Source of the DNA: Hsuehochloa calcarea
Lineage: Eukaryota; Streptophyta; Magnoliopsida; Poales; Poaceae
Direction of reading: 5' to 3'
NCBI GenBank assembly: GCA_036346395.1
Contig: CM070594.1
Span: 18,447,385-18,511,384, forward strand
Length of the DNA: 64,000 nucleotides
Under the pieces are notes generated by a model. That model made no database searches, was not told the origin of the DNA, and saw only the letters and a list, made by a program, of their open reading frames with translations. Each line of letters begins with the position of its first letter. Position 1 is the first letter of the stretch. This document shows, piece after piece, positions 10,615 to 22,170 of the stretch. The translations under genes and the position numbers were made by a program.

Positions 10615-12577
10615 ATGGAGTGCAAGGGTAGTACTGACCTGTCTCCTTCCTCCTCCATGGATAGCAGCACCCACCCGGCGCTCTCCACGACGTCGTCGGC
10701 TTTCCGGCCGCCGGCGAGGAGGGACCTCATCACTGATCTCCGGCTAGGGCTTAGCCTCTCGCCGTCGTCCTCCCTCCAGGCTGCTGAGAGCATCCCTTCT
10801 ACACCAAGGTTTCTTCGACAACAAATTTCTTTTCCCATCCTCCCTACCTTTTTTATGCATGTATGATTGTGTTAGTTCTACAGGTCATGCATGCAAGGTG
10901 TTCCCTCGAGAGAGAAATATGCATGGGTATATATATTTTGGCAATATTTGTTTGATTTCTTTTTCGTTCGTTATTCTCTTTTAGATTGATACGCACCACC
11001 AGATATATATATGTGAGGTTAATCTCATACATGATACAAGGGCAAGTTTCTAGTTCATGTTCGATCGATCGATCAACACCTTTTTCTCAGATCGACCATG
11101 CATGCTGCCCACACATGCAACCTGCAGGTCCTCCTGAGTTCTCAATGTTAAAAAAAAAAAAAAAAATTGTCCTGAATCATCTTCCTCCTGTATACGCCTA
11201 AAGCATCTTTAATTAGATCGGTCGTGCAGTTTCTTGTTTCTCCATTTATATAACTGATCTTGGTCATCATATCATTTTCTTATGTGTAACAATTCTTTGT
11301 TTCTTATTAGTAGTTTGTTTTTTCGACAAGTTCTTATATATTAGTTAGTAGTTTCTAAAACAAAAAATTGCAATCTTATATTCAGAACAAACCGAGCTTG
11401 AATTTTAATGTAGTCTTGATCAGACAAACAGTTGATTACACTTTACACCATACTTTTTTTTCTATTAAGGAGATAAGCTTCTTTTATTTCGATGATCAGG
11501 CAGATCAGCTTGATCACTACAAATAGCCAGAGGCACAGTCAGATTTCTCACTGAGCCAAACATTTTAGCATTTGTTTGATCATGGCTATCTTCACAACCA
11601 CTTCAAAATTCCTATTGTCATTATTATTTTTTAGAAATATAGTGCATCCCGAATTAATTGCCCAACAGTACTCATCAAATTGGTTCGCTTGTACCCATCA
11701 TCTACATTAATTAACCCTTTTAACATGAACGGGTGATCCGCAGGAACCAAGTACTCTCCGATTGGCCGCCGATCAAACCGTTTCTTAGGAGTGCCCTGAC
11801 GGCGTCGGCCGGAAGACCACGCCGGCGGCGGACACTGTTCGTGAAGGTGTACATGGAGGGCATCCCAATCGGTCGGAAACTGGATTTGCTTTTGCTGGAC
11901 GGGTACGACAGCCTTCTCATCAAACTCTGCCACATGTTCAAGACCCCCATCACCTGTAAGTATACTTCCAACAAAGCTGCATTACTACAATTTTCAAGGA
12001 ATAGAAAACTGAACAAATTAGGAGAATGCGAACACATGATCCAAACCATCCGATCAATGTAAAAATGAATAGATCTACGTCGTTCAACGCTACCTTCATC
12101 GGAACTCCTCCAACACTTTTTTTGAGCCACTAGCGAGTAGTGACTAGCATTTCCCACCCACCACCGAATTCTGAATTCTTTGTTTTGAGAGGTCTAGTAT
12201 GACACGTCAAATTAGATACATTAGTAAAATTCATGCAGTCATATCTTTCCTTGTCATTATATACATATGGCAATGCTTGTCGGGCGCTGTATAATCATAT
12301 CAGATCATATATTTGATATGATTAGACGCTGATGTTATGGAGTACCATCAACGAATTCCTGGCGAGAAGGCTGCCCATGTTCTCACCTATGAAGACAAGG
12401 ACGGAGACTGGATGATGGTTGGGGACGTACCATGGGAGTATGTTTCTGCTATAATTAAATGACTCATTTGCCTTTCACTTTGCTGTTCAATTAACCCGAA
12501 ACTCTGTTTATTGTTTTTGCAGGCTCTTCCTGACCAGCCTAAAGAAACTAAGGATCGCAAGAATGGATAAATGCTAA
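10615..12577 (+). CDS. Aux/IAA auxin-response repressor, short type with degenerate domain II
   Basis: Aux/IAA proteins are nuclear repressors that bind ARF transcription factors and are degraded through TIR1/AFB when auxin is present. Four exons join cleanly: 10615-10808, 11744-11955, 12326-12437 and 12523-12577, all with GT-AG introns, giving 190 residues. Domain I holds the extended EAR motif LRLGLSLS at residues 43-50. Where domain II should be there is DWPPIKPF rather than the canonical degron core GWPPV. Domain III/IV (PB1) is complete: FVKVYMEGIPIGRKL, LLDGYDSLLIKLCHMF, then the acidic motif YEDKDGDWMMVGD and VPWELF, ending LKKLRIARMDKC. A basic run RRRR precedes domain III. From memory the protein is very close to rice OsIAA4. 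Intron 1 is long (935 bp). I see no disabling change. Confidence 0.93.
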
Positions 12578-13778
12578 ATAGCAACCTTGATTCATGCGGT
12601 TCACTTGATTTTTTTCTTCTTTTTCTATAGGTTAGTTGACAAAGATTTTGCTGAACATAGTGAATAAGTGAAGCTGAGGTTATACTAACTGTGTACACTG
12701 TACTGTGTATAGTAAAGAAAATGTAACCTCGTCACCTCCCTAGCTAGCGTATAAGCATATAAAAATCCTATCTGCTATTTCTTTCTATGCTTCCTTGTCT
12801 GGTTTGTAAATACCATGGTTATTTGTTAAAGAAAGAAGAGAATTTGTTAAGATAAAACTCATAGATTGAATTTGCTAACAAGTTTTAGCAGAAATTATGG
12901 AAAAATGATTTTAACTCGCTAATCTTCTGTGATAGCATTTAAGGAACACACTATATGGCAGAAAGAGCATTTCTATTTTGTAAACTTGTAGTACCACATT
13001 AACGGGCTCTGGGTTGGGGATAGCTTGTTTCTCTGGCTTTTACTGTTTCAACCCAAACAGCATATTTTATACTCAATACTCAAATATTACGTAGCAAAAT
13101 CCATTATTACTAAAGATTGATATAACTCTTAAGACATAAATCATAATTGAATTCACTCTGAAGAAGAGAAGTACCAGAAGAACATATGCATGTAGTATTA
13201 ATTTGCACTGTCGACTTCTAGTAGGATATTCTTGTCTGCAAGTCCATCCCAAAAGGTTTGGTTCCCCCACTTCTCACTCGATGTTGAATCAGCAAATCTG
13301 TAATTCGGCAGTTGAATGATAAAAGCCTGGAACATGAAACGCAAAATTTAAATGAAGTAAATCTACCCACCTGATGTCACACTTCATAAACCCTTCATTT
13401 CTGCCGAACATGTGACTGTGAAGAGCTGAAAAAACTTTATCAGCTACAACAGTTTCATTTCCAATGTGGAATGCTAAAACTCAGGGTTTTTTTAAGGCCC
13501 TTCCTCACAGCCGTGGTATCGTGATCCAAACCACGATTCGATTACAATTAAATGATTGTGAAGGACGCTGTGCAGCTTTCCATCCTCTGCAATACTTCAG
13601 CATATCTGCATATGACAGCAATCCAGTTATACAGAGTACAACTATACAAGTAGGTATCAAAAACTTGTTCACATATGTTTCACCTATATGGTTTGAATCA
13701 TCTCCTGCAGTTTCCTTTGCCAGGATGTTCATATCCCTTATCTTTTTAGTCTGAAGAAACCCCTTAACTTTATGTATC
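12578..13778. other. Spacer between two convergent genes
   Basis: This 1.2 kb holds the 3' flank of the Aux/IAA gene and the 3' flank of the PPR gene. It is AT-rich. The only notable open frame is on the minus strand from about 13786 to 13505; it overlaps the PPR stop codon and includes a hydrophobic segment (FLIPTCIVVLCITGLLSYA). A start at ATG 13729 (MNILAKETAG) is possible. I cannot assign it to any family, and it may be part of the PPR 3' untranslated region. Confidence 0.4.
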
Positions 13779-15581
13779 TCAATCACCTACCGAGCTTTCC
13801 TGACTGATAAGTTCATCCAGCATCCCTGAGACCTCGTAAAGCTCGCCTACCCTTGCTGGATGCAATTGGTGAAGCGTTGAGGACACATTGGTCTTGTTTT
13901 CAATATTGACTAAGCTGCATCCCTTCTCCTTCCTTACCTCCAGGGACATCATCCATCTCCTCACCTCCTTTGCCACCTCTAATCTTCCCCGTGATGCGTA
14001 GATATTAGCAAGCAGGACATAGTTTCCCGAATTGTGTGGCTCAATCTCAAACAGCTTCTTAGCAACCTCCTTTCCCAGCTCAAGGTCCCCACAGTTCATG
14101 CAAGCTGCAAGTAGCGCACCTAGGACTGACGCATCCGGCTTAACTGGCATCTGATCAATGAATTGCTTCGCCTCACCAAGAAGGCCAGCTCGCCCAAACA
14201 TGTCGACCATGCAAGCATAATGCTCACTCCAAGGTGTGATCCTATGAACCTGAGTCATCAAAGTGAAGTACTTGCGCCCTTCCTCAACAAGTCCACTGTG
14301 GCTACAAGAAGTGAGAACACTAACAAATGCGATGTGGTCTGGTTTGATGCCCTTCTCTAGCATTGTTTCGAACAGATCAATAGCTTGGCCTCCATGTCCG
14401 TGCTGCTGCAGTGCAGTGATCATGGCAGTCCATGACATTACACACAAGTGATCTTCTGCCACCTCAAATGCTCTGCGAGCATCATCCATGTGCCCACATT
14501 TGGAATACACGGTGATGAGTGAGCTAGAGAGGCCATGGCTGTCCAAGAACCCTGTCTTTACGACAGAAGCATGTATGCTCGCTGCCAGAGTCCATGTTGC
14601 CAGGCACGCGGAAGCATGCAACGCGGTAGCAAAGGACACATCATCAGGCAAGACCCCACTCCTGACCATGGACCGGAACTTCACACAAGCTTCCTGGAAG
14701 CGACGTTCGTGGAGACAGCCAAGAATGACGATGTTCCAAGTAACTACATCCCTGCAACCCTCGGCATCGAACAGAGTCAAAGCTTCTCGGGGGCAACCGC
14801 ATTTGGTGTACATGTCAAGAAGGGCGTTGGTGACGCACACCGTGCTCACGTCCAATCCCACCTTGACGACGCACGCATGCACCTGCCGACCAGAGTCCAC
14901 AGCCCTGGCGGCCGTGCACGCGCTCAGCGCACCGGACATGCTCACCTGATCCAGCGGCACCTCCCGGCCCTGTGTCTTCAACTCCCTGAACACGCATAGC
15001 GCCTCAAGACACATTCCATTCCTGGCGTAGCCCACGACGAGCGCGTTCCAGGACGCCACGCCCCGGCGCGGCATTTCGTCGAACACCTTCCTGGACGCCG
15101 CCATGTCTCGGCACTTGGCGTACACGTCCACCAACCCGGTGTACACGAAAACGTCGGCGGGCGGCACGACCTTGGCGGCGCACGCGTGCACCTGGAGGCC
15201 GTGGATATACGGGAGGCCGGCGCAGGCGGTGAGAACGGCGGAGATAACGTGGGGGTTGGGGCAGAGCGCGCGGCGGGAGGTGGTGGACAAGAGCGCGCGG
15301 GCGAAGAGGGAGAAGGCGAGGACGGGGTGGGGGCGCGCGAGGCGGGAGATGAGGGCGGCGTATGTGTGTAGGTTGGCTGTGGCGAGGCGGAGGGTGCGGA
15401 GGGCAGCGGCGAGGCGGCCCCCCTCGGCGTAGAGGGAGACGAGCTGCGTGAGGATTACAGGGTCCGCGAGGCGGCAGGACACGAGGAGGCGGGCGTGGAG
15501 CCGCGCGGCGTGCGCCGGGCTGGCCGGCCGGCGCAGCACGGAGACGAGAGTCGTCAGTGCGTGGACGCTGCTCACGGTCAT
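13779..15581 (-). CDS. Pentatricopeptide repeat protein, PLS class with E domains
   Basis: This 600-residue intronless protein is a plant combinatorial and modular PPR protein, a family whose members bind single organellar RNAs, mostly at C-to-U editing sites. The N terminus (MTVSSVHALTTLVSVLRRP) is basic and hydroxylated, which fits a mitochondrial or plastid presequence. Repeats run from about residue 70 to 500: DVFVYTGLVDVYAKC, ASWNALVVGYARNG, TNALLDMYTKCG, DVVTWNIVILGCL, SSSLITVYSKCGHMDDA, CVMSWTAMITALQQHG, KPDHIAFVSVLTSCSHSG. The E region starts at about PVKPDASVLGALLAAC and includes NYVLLANIYASRGR. There is no DYW deaminase domain, so any editing would need a separate deaminase. The 5' half is very GC-rich and the 3' half less so, a common grass-gene gradient. 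The start at 15581 is the first ATG in a clean frame. The RNA target is unknown. Confidence 0.92.
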   Translation of the reverse strand: MTVSSVHALTTLVSVLRRPASPAHAARLHARLLVSCRLADPVILTQLVSLYAEGGRLAAALRTLRLATANLHTYAALISRLARPHPVLAFSLFARALLSTTSRRALCPNPHVISAVLTACAGLPYIHGLQVHACAAKVVPPADVFVYTGLVDVYAKCRDMAASRKVFDEMPRRGVASWNALVVGYARNGMCLEALCVFRELKTQGREVPLDQVSMSGALSACTAARAVDSGRQVHACVVKVGLDVSTVCVTNALLDMYTKCGCPREALTLFDAEGCRDVVTWNIVILGCLHERRFQEACVKFRSMVRSGVLPDDVSFATALHASACLATWTLAASIHASVVKTGFLDSHGLSSSLITVYSKCGHMDDARRAFEVAEDHLCVMSWTAMITALQQHGHGGQAIDLFETMLEKGIKPDHIAFVSVLTSCSHSGLVEEGRKYFTLMTQVHRITPWSEHYACMVDMFGRAGLLGEAKQFIDQMPVKPDASVLGALLAACMNCGDLELGKEVAKKLFEIEPHNSGNYVLLANIYASRGRLEVAKEVRRWMMSLEVRKEKGCSLVNIENKTNVSSTLHQLHPARVGELYEVSGMLDELISQESSVGD

Positions 15582-16949
15582 ATCATATGGATGTTTCGGT
15601 CGCGCCGTGCGGAATGGTGTGTGCGGCTGCCTGCTCGTGTTGCTGCCGCTGCGGGCGCGGCGGGTGGTGTCTCGCGGACCGGTGCTGCGATAGCGCCCAT
15701 GCCACCGTGCCAGTACTCATAACACTGCTACAGTACTCTCGTGTGGTACTGTAGAGGACCGCGTCCAACCGGAACATTAGGGGTATGGCAGATGTGCACA
15801 GTACACACATGTTAGGCTTATCCAGGCTGTCCAATCGCTAGCTATATCAATAGCGTACAACACTGTGTTACAGTAATAAATAACAAAAAGCACTACAGTA
15901 TTTTCTACATACATTAAAATCAGCACTGTTTACACCATATTCCTGTGGAGCACTGTAGTGATACAATCATAATGTTGTTGCTATAGTACTCCTATATGGT
16001 ACTGTAGAGAGGACCGATGTCCAACAAACCATAGGTGGCGTACAAATTTTGGACGGCCATTTTGGTGGTGGGTTCACTGGGCTGGCCACGAGTGGCTCGT
16101 CGAAAGCCCATAGCTCTATTGGTGGGCTGGATAGGAGGTTTAGGGACAAGCGCTGGGCTCGAAACGAGATCTGGGCTGCTTCCCATATGGCAGGAATTGT
16201 TTCTCTTTTAGCGATGTCATACCACCGCGGCCTGACTTCGGTTCTCCGCCGGCTTCTTTTGTTTGCATCAGATGGGGAGAATATACAGTGCTTGCCTGCT
16301 GGTCTGAGCCCCCAACACCTTTGGCGCTGCCTCATCACCGTAACGAACTTCGTCAACGATCGCCACCTCATCACCATCTACAACCCAGTCAGGCTCGATC
16401 GCCTCCTCCACAACCCCCGAGTTTGAAGGTTGTGCTTTCAGTCATTGACTCATTGGTGGCATTTTGCATATTTTCCTTTTGTCTTTACAATGGTATTTAG
16501 AGCACGATCTTGGTTGATGGTATTCCTTAAATATCACACTTGGTGATTACACTAACAATACTTTTTATGATTTGCCTACGTATTAGACACATGTTTTCCA
16601 ATACAAATGAGGTGTGATGTACATTTTAAACCGTTGGATCTAACCCCTCAACATCATACCACCCATATGATCCCTACCTCTCTAGATCTTACGACCCAAA
16701 CTGCCACCTCTCCTCCCTCACCTATCACGCATCCTCTTCCACTTCTACCATCTTTCTCATCTTCAACGGTTGGTCGCTGTCGAATTCACTGTTGCAATTG
16801 CTGCTTGCGCTGTCCTCACCTCTCACCGACCCCGCCCACGGTTGGCCCCTATTGCGTCCACCGCCCACTACTAGTCTGCCGTCGCTACCCTTACACCACA
16901 ATCGCCGCCCTAGAAGCACAAATCTTGAGGCATATCAAATGTCAAGAAC
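15582..16949. other. PPR 5' flank and unclassified spacer with paired hairpins
   Basis: No gene is supported; the open frames at 15967-16500 and 16607-16966 lack recognisable domains and have low-complexity composition. Two similar stem-loops, CTACAGTAC-loop-GTACTGTAG at 15728-15754 and CTATAGTAC-loop-GTACTGTAG at 15981-16007, are each followed by GAGGACCG(C/AT)GTCCAAC, so a segment of about 60 bp is present twice. It may be the remains of a MITE. Confidence 0.4.
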
Positions 16950-16954
16950 TAGCC
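16950..16954. repeat. Target-site duplication TAGCC (left)
   Basis: TAGCC directly precedes the left end of the short-LTR copia element at 16955. The same five bases directly follow its right LTR at 32811-32815. Confidence 0.65.
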
Positions 16955-17045
16955 TATGAAACATGAAGAGAGGATTGGGAGAATCATTGCACACGGTGAA
17001 CAAGGCCCTGGCAGGTTCCTTTATATTATTAATTGGATTACAACC
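16955..17045 (-). repeat. Left LTR of the short-LTR copia element, outer part
   Basis: It aligns with 32617 onward: TGAAAC, AGGATTGGGAGAATCA, TTCTTTATATTAT and GATTA are shared. The last five bases, CAACC (17041-17045), are duplicated after the nested insertion. Confidence 0.7.
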
Positions 17046-18836
17046 TGTTGGACCGAAAAGGTGACTAGAGGGGGGTGGATAGGAGCACGCTCACTTTTTC
17101 ATAAATTATGAATTCAACACAATTTCACTCCAATAGCTATGAGGAAGCTATGAAGATCAATATACCAGTACAGCGAAAGACTAGTATTGAATCCAATTTA
17201 CCCCCTAAATAATACGACAAAAATCAACACAAGCTAAAGCACAAATCAGTACTGGCGATCTGACTGCTGTGTTAGTGGCGGTCGGACCGCTGACCAAATC
17301 GGTCAGACCGGTGCCCTCGAGTGGTCTGACAGCTAGGCTCCAGAACAGCAAGAACAGCCCCGATGGCGAAGTTGCAAATAGATCTAACTTTTGATTCTCA
17401 ACTCCAAACTTCACGAAACTTGGTATACACATTCTCTATGATATTAACTTGGTATACACCTTCTCTATGATATTAAGGACCTATTCCAATCAACAATTAT
17501 GAAAATTCTTGGACAAACAAAGATCCTTTACGATCTGATTGGAGAAAGGTCTAAAACCGAGCAAAGTGAAAACTAGATCCAATCGCTTGCTCGTGGGTGA
17601 TTGATGATCACGAAGATCCTAGATGAGTTCCCACACAACACAGAAAACTAATCCACGTGACGATATCAAGTAAAAACTCATGGATCAATGAAAGCATTAA
17701 AATCACGAAATCGAGAGCAAGAACGAAAAGAGACTTTTCTCAAGCAAACCTTACATATATTAAAACGTGATTGATGTTGGATTACACCCACTCCATCAAG
17801 GATCAGTGGTCAATCCAAGAGCATGAAAATCCAATCAAACCTTCAAGAACCCTAGCCTCCACGCCTAGCTCTCCCTAAACAAAATTAGGGTTTTCTAATA
17901 TAAGAGGGTCAAAGGGTGGTGCAGCCGCCACCCTCTCCTATTTATAGTGGAGGCTTAAACCTTCTAGAAGTTTGATCCTATTGGGCTCCCGTTAAGGCCC
18001 AAAACAAACGGGTCACACACGCACGCTTCGTAAAGCGCCGTTTTTAACCTTTTGACCTAAACAGCTTCACCTAGCGCCATCTTGCACCTCGGATTTGCTA
18101 ATAGGTCACCCTTGTCCATCTTGCGTCACGCTTGAGTCATTGACCACACCCGGCATCGTCAATCGTTCTGGACCTCAGCTCTCTAAGCCTAGTCCCGATC
18201 TTCCTCGCTGTTGACCGTCGTTGACCACCAAGCAACCTGCACAACCATAGACATGTAAACCAAAATTGGGAACAAGTTCTTCACAACTTGACCCATGTTA
18301 ATCAAAACATGCATCATGCAATACATATGCCCTGAAACTCATGACTTTGACCTAACCAACGAACAACATCGCCACGAAGGCCGGCGTTCAAGTGACAACA
18401 GGTCCGACCGCCCCTTAGGGCGGTCGGCGATCCTTGCCTTGTCGAACTATAGGTCGGTCTGACCGCCCAAAAGGACTTAGCCGATTTTCAACCCTGAAAA
18501 TCCGAAACCCACTGGAAATTTCAAACCAATAGAACTTTTGACTGGAGACTCCAAAAATTATAGGACCAAGTGCAATAGAATCCCCTCTCTTGCCTACACC
18601 CTCTATTTTTGGCTCATCTCATTTTGACACTTTTTGGTCACGGCCGGTCCGACCGCCGCTCATGGCCGGTCCGATCGATTTGGGACCGGTCGGACCGCCA
18701 TGCTCTAGCCGGTCAGACCGCCCTTGTCCTGACAGTTCTGAACTTTGTCGAAAACACGTGAAACGACAAACCATAAACGCCATTGCTAATTGTCACGTCA
18801 TCCTAAGATCTGGAGCATATCCCCATGATATTCACA
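17046..18836 (-). repeat. 3' LTR of the Sirevirus-type element
   Basis: It starts TGTTGGACCG and ends GATATTCACA on the plus strand; length 1791 bp. Compared with its partner LTR at 26342-28023 it has a tandem duplication of about 30 bp at about 17418-17476 (two copies of ACTTGGTATACAC) and an extra segment of about 46 bp at about 18655-18700, bounded by GACCGCC on both sides. Confidence 0.9.
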
Positions 18837-20709
18837 ATCTCCCCCTTGATGAACACATTGGCAATAATCCAGAAAATGTAATTTGGAAGTTTGAAAAATA
18901 AAATACTTTCGTTTTCGCACAAAGGCACAACTTGGTCCATAAGCAAGAGAAAGCAATGGAAATGACCGAGCTGGCATCAGAATAGCATAGGCATGTGAGA
19001 TAAGGCAAAAGAAAGCATAAAAACTTTGATTTCCAGAAAATGGTCAAAATTCTCACTTAAGGTCCATATGAAAGAACAATTGTTCAATTGACCTATGATC
19101 ATTGTGAGGATAAATGAATGCAATTTAAGTTCAGAAGAATCAATAAGACAATAAGAATGCAACTCAAGAACTCTCCCTCACTATGATCCTCAAATTTCAG
19201 AAACTTTCAAATTTTCAATTTCTCCCCCTTTTATCATTTTTATATATCTTCTCCCTCTTTGTACAACAATGATATATAACATTGAAATATCCATCTTCTC
19301 GAAAAACTCTCCCCCATGCAAAGCATTAATATATTTTAACACACCTTTCCCCCCCTTTGACAATGGAGTCATCAAGAAATCATGCCTTCCTCTCATCCAG
19401 AGATAACAAATGCAGAATAAAGAGAAAAGCAAAACATAAGAAGCATAAGAAGGAGTATGCATGAAGTGCAATGGAGTGGTTTCATTTTTGTATTTTTCAT
19501 TTTTTATTACAAGAAGCTTTGGAGATTACCTAAAAGAACAAGCTAGCATCTCTAATATTGCACAAACAAAGATATCAAGCTGACAAATACTAGCAAGATC
19601 ATGATAAGACATATATATCAAAGCTAAGCACAAAGGCTCAAAAGTAAAATAATATATTTGATCAATTTAAGCACAGCTTCAAATTCAGCAAGTTCATCAA
19701 CAGGGATCCTAAAATGAAACTGGCCATGTCAAAATGTCAACGTAAGATCAAAAAGCTAACAAATACCATATTAAGAGACAATCAGGTCCTGTATTGAATC
19801 ATTTTGCTCAAATTTTCTCAAATGACCATTTTTAACAAATTTTCATTTGCACTGAATATTGAAGTTGACTAATTATCTAACTTAGTGACAAGATCCTAAA
19901 CTAGGAGCCATCCACAAAATCATCATAAGCTTCGACCAGAAGTTGATTATAGGTATATCTTAGTAAAGAAGATCCTGGACTAGGAGCCATCCACAAACTC
20001 TTTCTAAGCTTCTGCCATGGCGACAAATCTTGAGGTTCATGTCATTTCTGACAAGCAGTCCCCATGAGATCATCTGGTTCATCAAACTATCTCTAAGTTC
20101 ATGTCATTGACAAGCAGTCTCATAAGAGTAGTTTGTCACAATTTAAACATAAGATAATCTTTTCATTTTTCATGTTTCACAAGGGCAGTTTTTAGAATCT
20201 CAAGAACACTAGAAGCTCAAGTAATGGTCAATTTTAGATTAAAGAACTAACAAAGCAATTCTGACAGGGCCAATGTCAGAAAAGGAGCACTAATTGAGCA
20301 ACTCGCTAAAACATCCACAAATTATAATTTTTAGTTCGAGTTGTTTTTAGAGTTCTAGCTTATATAGTAAAGACTTAGCTACACATGTAGAAGCATAATA
20401 ATTCTAGCAAGTCAAAGAACTAGACATGGCATTGAGCAAGAATTGAAATACTAAAGCTCCAAAGGGTAATAGGCAAATCTTCATCAATCTTAAAAGATAA
20501 GCAGAAAAACTTATATTACAATGCATCTTTTTTAGTATGACTTGGATTTTTCATACCGTTTGTTGAATTTTTCATATGAATGCAATATGATACAATGAGA
20601 TGCAATAAAAGCCTAAAAACCTAAAAAGTTCAAAAAGATCAAAAAGTTCAGAAAAGAACAAGAAAAGATCAAAAAAACAAGGTAAGATCAGAAAAGATCG
20701 AACTCCCCC
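18837..20709 (-). other. Non-coding 3' region with multiple polypurine tracts
   Basis: The minus strand has purine tracts of the AAGGGGGAG type directly at the LTR (18837-18847) and again at about 19222, 19248, 19307, 19348 and 20702. The tract next to the LTR should prime plus-strand synthesis. The stretch is otherwise AT-rich with many stops in all frames; the short open frames at 18832-19471 are not supported. Confidence 0.75.
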
Positions 20710-21729
20710 TCAAACCAACCCAAATGGATAAATTACCCCTAACTCGCTTCTCAAGGTGGCAAACCTAGTTGGGTGTAACGGCTTGGTGAGGATATCAGCT
20801 AGTTGAGCCTCGAACTCCACAAAGTATAGCACAATATCACCTTTTTTGACATGGTCTCTAAGGAAGTGATAGCGAATGTCTATGTGCTTAGTCCTAGAGT
20901 GTTGCACAGGGTTCTTAGCAATGTTAATAGCAGAAGTGTTATCACAGAAAAGAGGAACACTAGCAAAATTTAACCCATAATCCTTAAGAGTGGTTACCAT
21001 CCACAAAATCGACTACCGGCAACTAGCAGCAGCTACATATTCACTTTCAAAGATGGATTGTGCAACAGAGGACTGCTTCCTAGAAGACCAAGATACAAGT
21101 GAAGTGCCTAGGAAGTGACAGGTGCTTGAGGTACTCTTCCTATCTAACCGACAACCCGCAAAATCAGAATCTGAAAAACCCCTAATGGACAAAGCTGAAG
21201 AGCAGAAATACCAAATGCCATATAAAAGGGTAGAGTGTAAATACCTGAATATGCGCTTAACGACTTGGCGATGGGAAGTCCTTGGAGACGCCTGAAACCT
21301 TGCACAAAGGCATACTGTGAAGTGAATGTCTAGTTTCGAGGCCGTCAGATACAGAAGGGAGCCGATCATGCTGCGGTACTCGCGTTGATCCACGGCTTCT
21401 CCTTCCTCATCTGGATCCAAAACAGTCGAAGTTGCCATGGGAGTAGAGATTGGCTTGCAATCACCCATGTCGAAACGTTTGAGTAGATCTTTACTGTACT
21501 TCGTCTGATGGATAAAAATTCCTTCCTTGCATTGCTTTATTTGAAGCCCCAAAAAGTAATTGAGCTCTCCCATCATACTCATCTCAAATTCCCTGGACAT
21601 AATCTCAGAAAGACTGGAAACAAGAGCATTAGAAGAACCACCAAAAATAATATCATCAACGTAAATTTGAGCAAGCAGGAAGTCATTACCACGCCTAAGA
21701 ATGAATAAAATCTTGTCCACCTTACCCAT
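20710..21729 (-). pseudogene. Copia reverse transcriptase (C-terminal part) and RNase H
   Basis: The frame 21729-21013 has the catalytic YVDDIIFGG motif of reverse transcriptase, MSMMGELNYFLGLQ, YRSMIGSLLYLTASK, then RNase H sequence SDSDFAGCRLDRKSTSS and ESEYVAAASC. A stop follows, and the RNase H end continues at 21006-20710 with LFCDNTSAINIAKNP, HIDIRYHFLRDHV and QLADILTKPL. The catalytic YVDD and DSD motifs are kept, but the stop at about 21010 and an upstream frameshift break the polyprotein. Confidence 0.88.
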
Positions 21730-22170
21730 CTCAAAATCATTCTTAAGTAAAAAGGTCTTAAGTCTATCATACTAGGCTCTAGGGGTTTATTTAAGACCAT
21801 ATAAGGTTTTTGATAGCTTGAAAACATGATTTGGGTATTTAGGATTCTCAAAGCCTGGGGGTTGTTAACATAAACCTCCTCCTCTATGAAACCATTTAAA
21901 AAGCCACTTTTAACATCCATCTGATATAATCTAAAACCTTTAGATGCAGCAAATGCAAGCAGAATGCGAATGGCTTTAGTCTAGCAACAAGAGCAGAGGT
22001 CTCATCAAAATCTAAACCCTCAACTTGGCTAAAGCCCTGAGCTACCAATCTAACCTTGTTTCTAATCACAGAACCATTCTCATTTTGTTTGTTTTTGAAA
22101 ACCCAGCGGGTTCCTATAACATTATGACCACTAGGAGGTTCTACTAGATTCCAAACTTTATTCCTCTCAA
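21730..22170 (-). pseudogene. Copia reverse transcriptase, N-terminal part, frameshifted
   Basis: The integrase frame runs into reverse transcriptase with NVIGTRWVFKNKQNENG, RNKVRLVAQGFSQVEGLDFDE and a decayed TSAL.ARL. A second frame (21920-21579) gives MDVKSGFLNGFIEEEVYV, where the first catalytic aspartate of the AFLNG block sits. The frame changes at about 21990 and 21900 destroy the enzyme. Confidence 0.8.

Noticed and set aside
14488..15754. Several plus-strand frames of 60-154 codons
   Set aside because: Antisense shadows of the GC-rich PPR gene.
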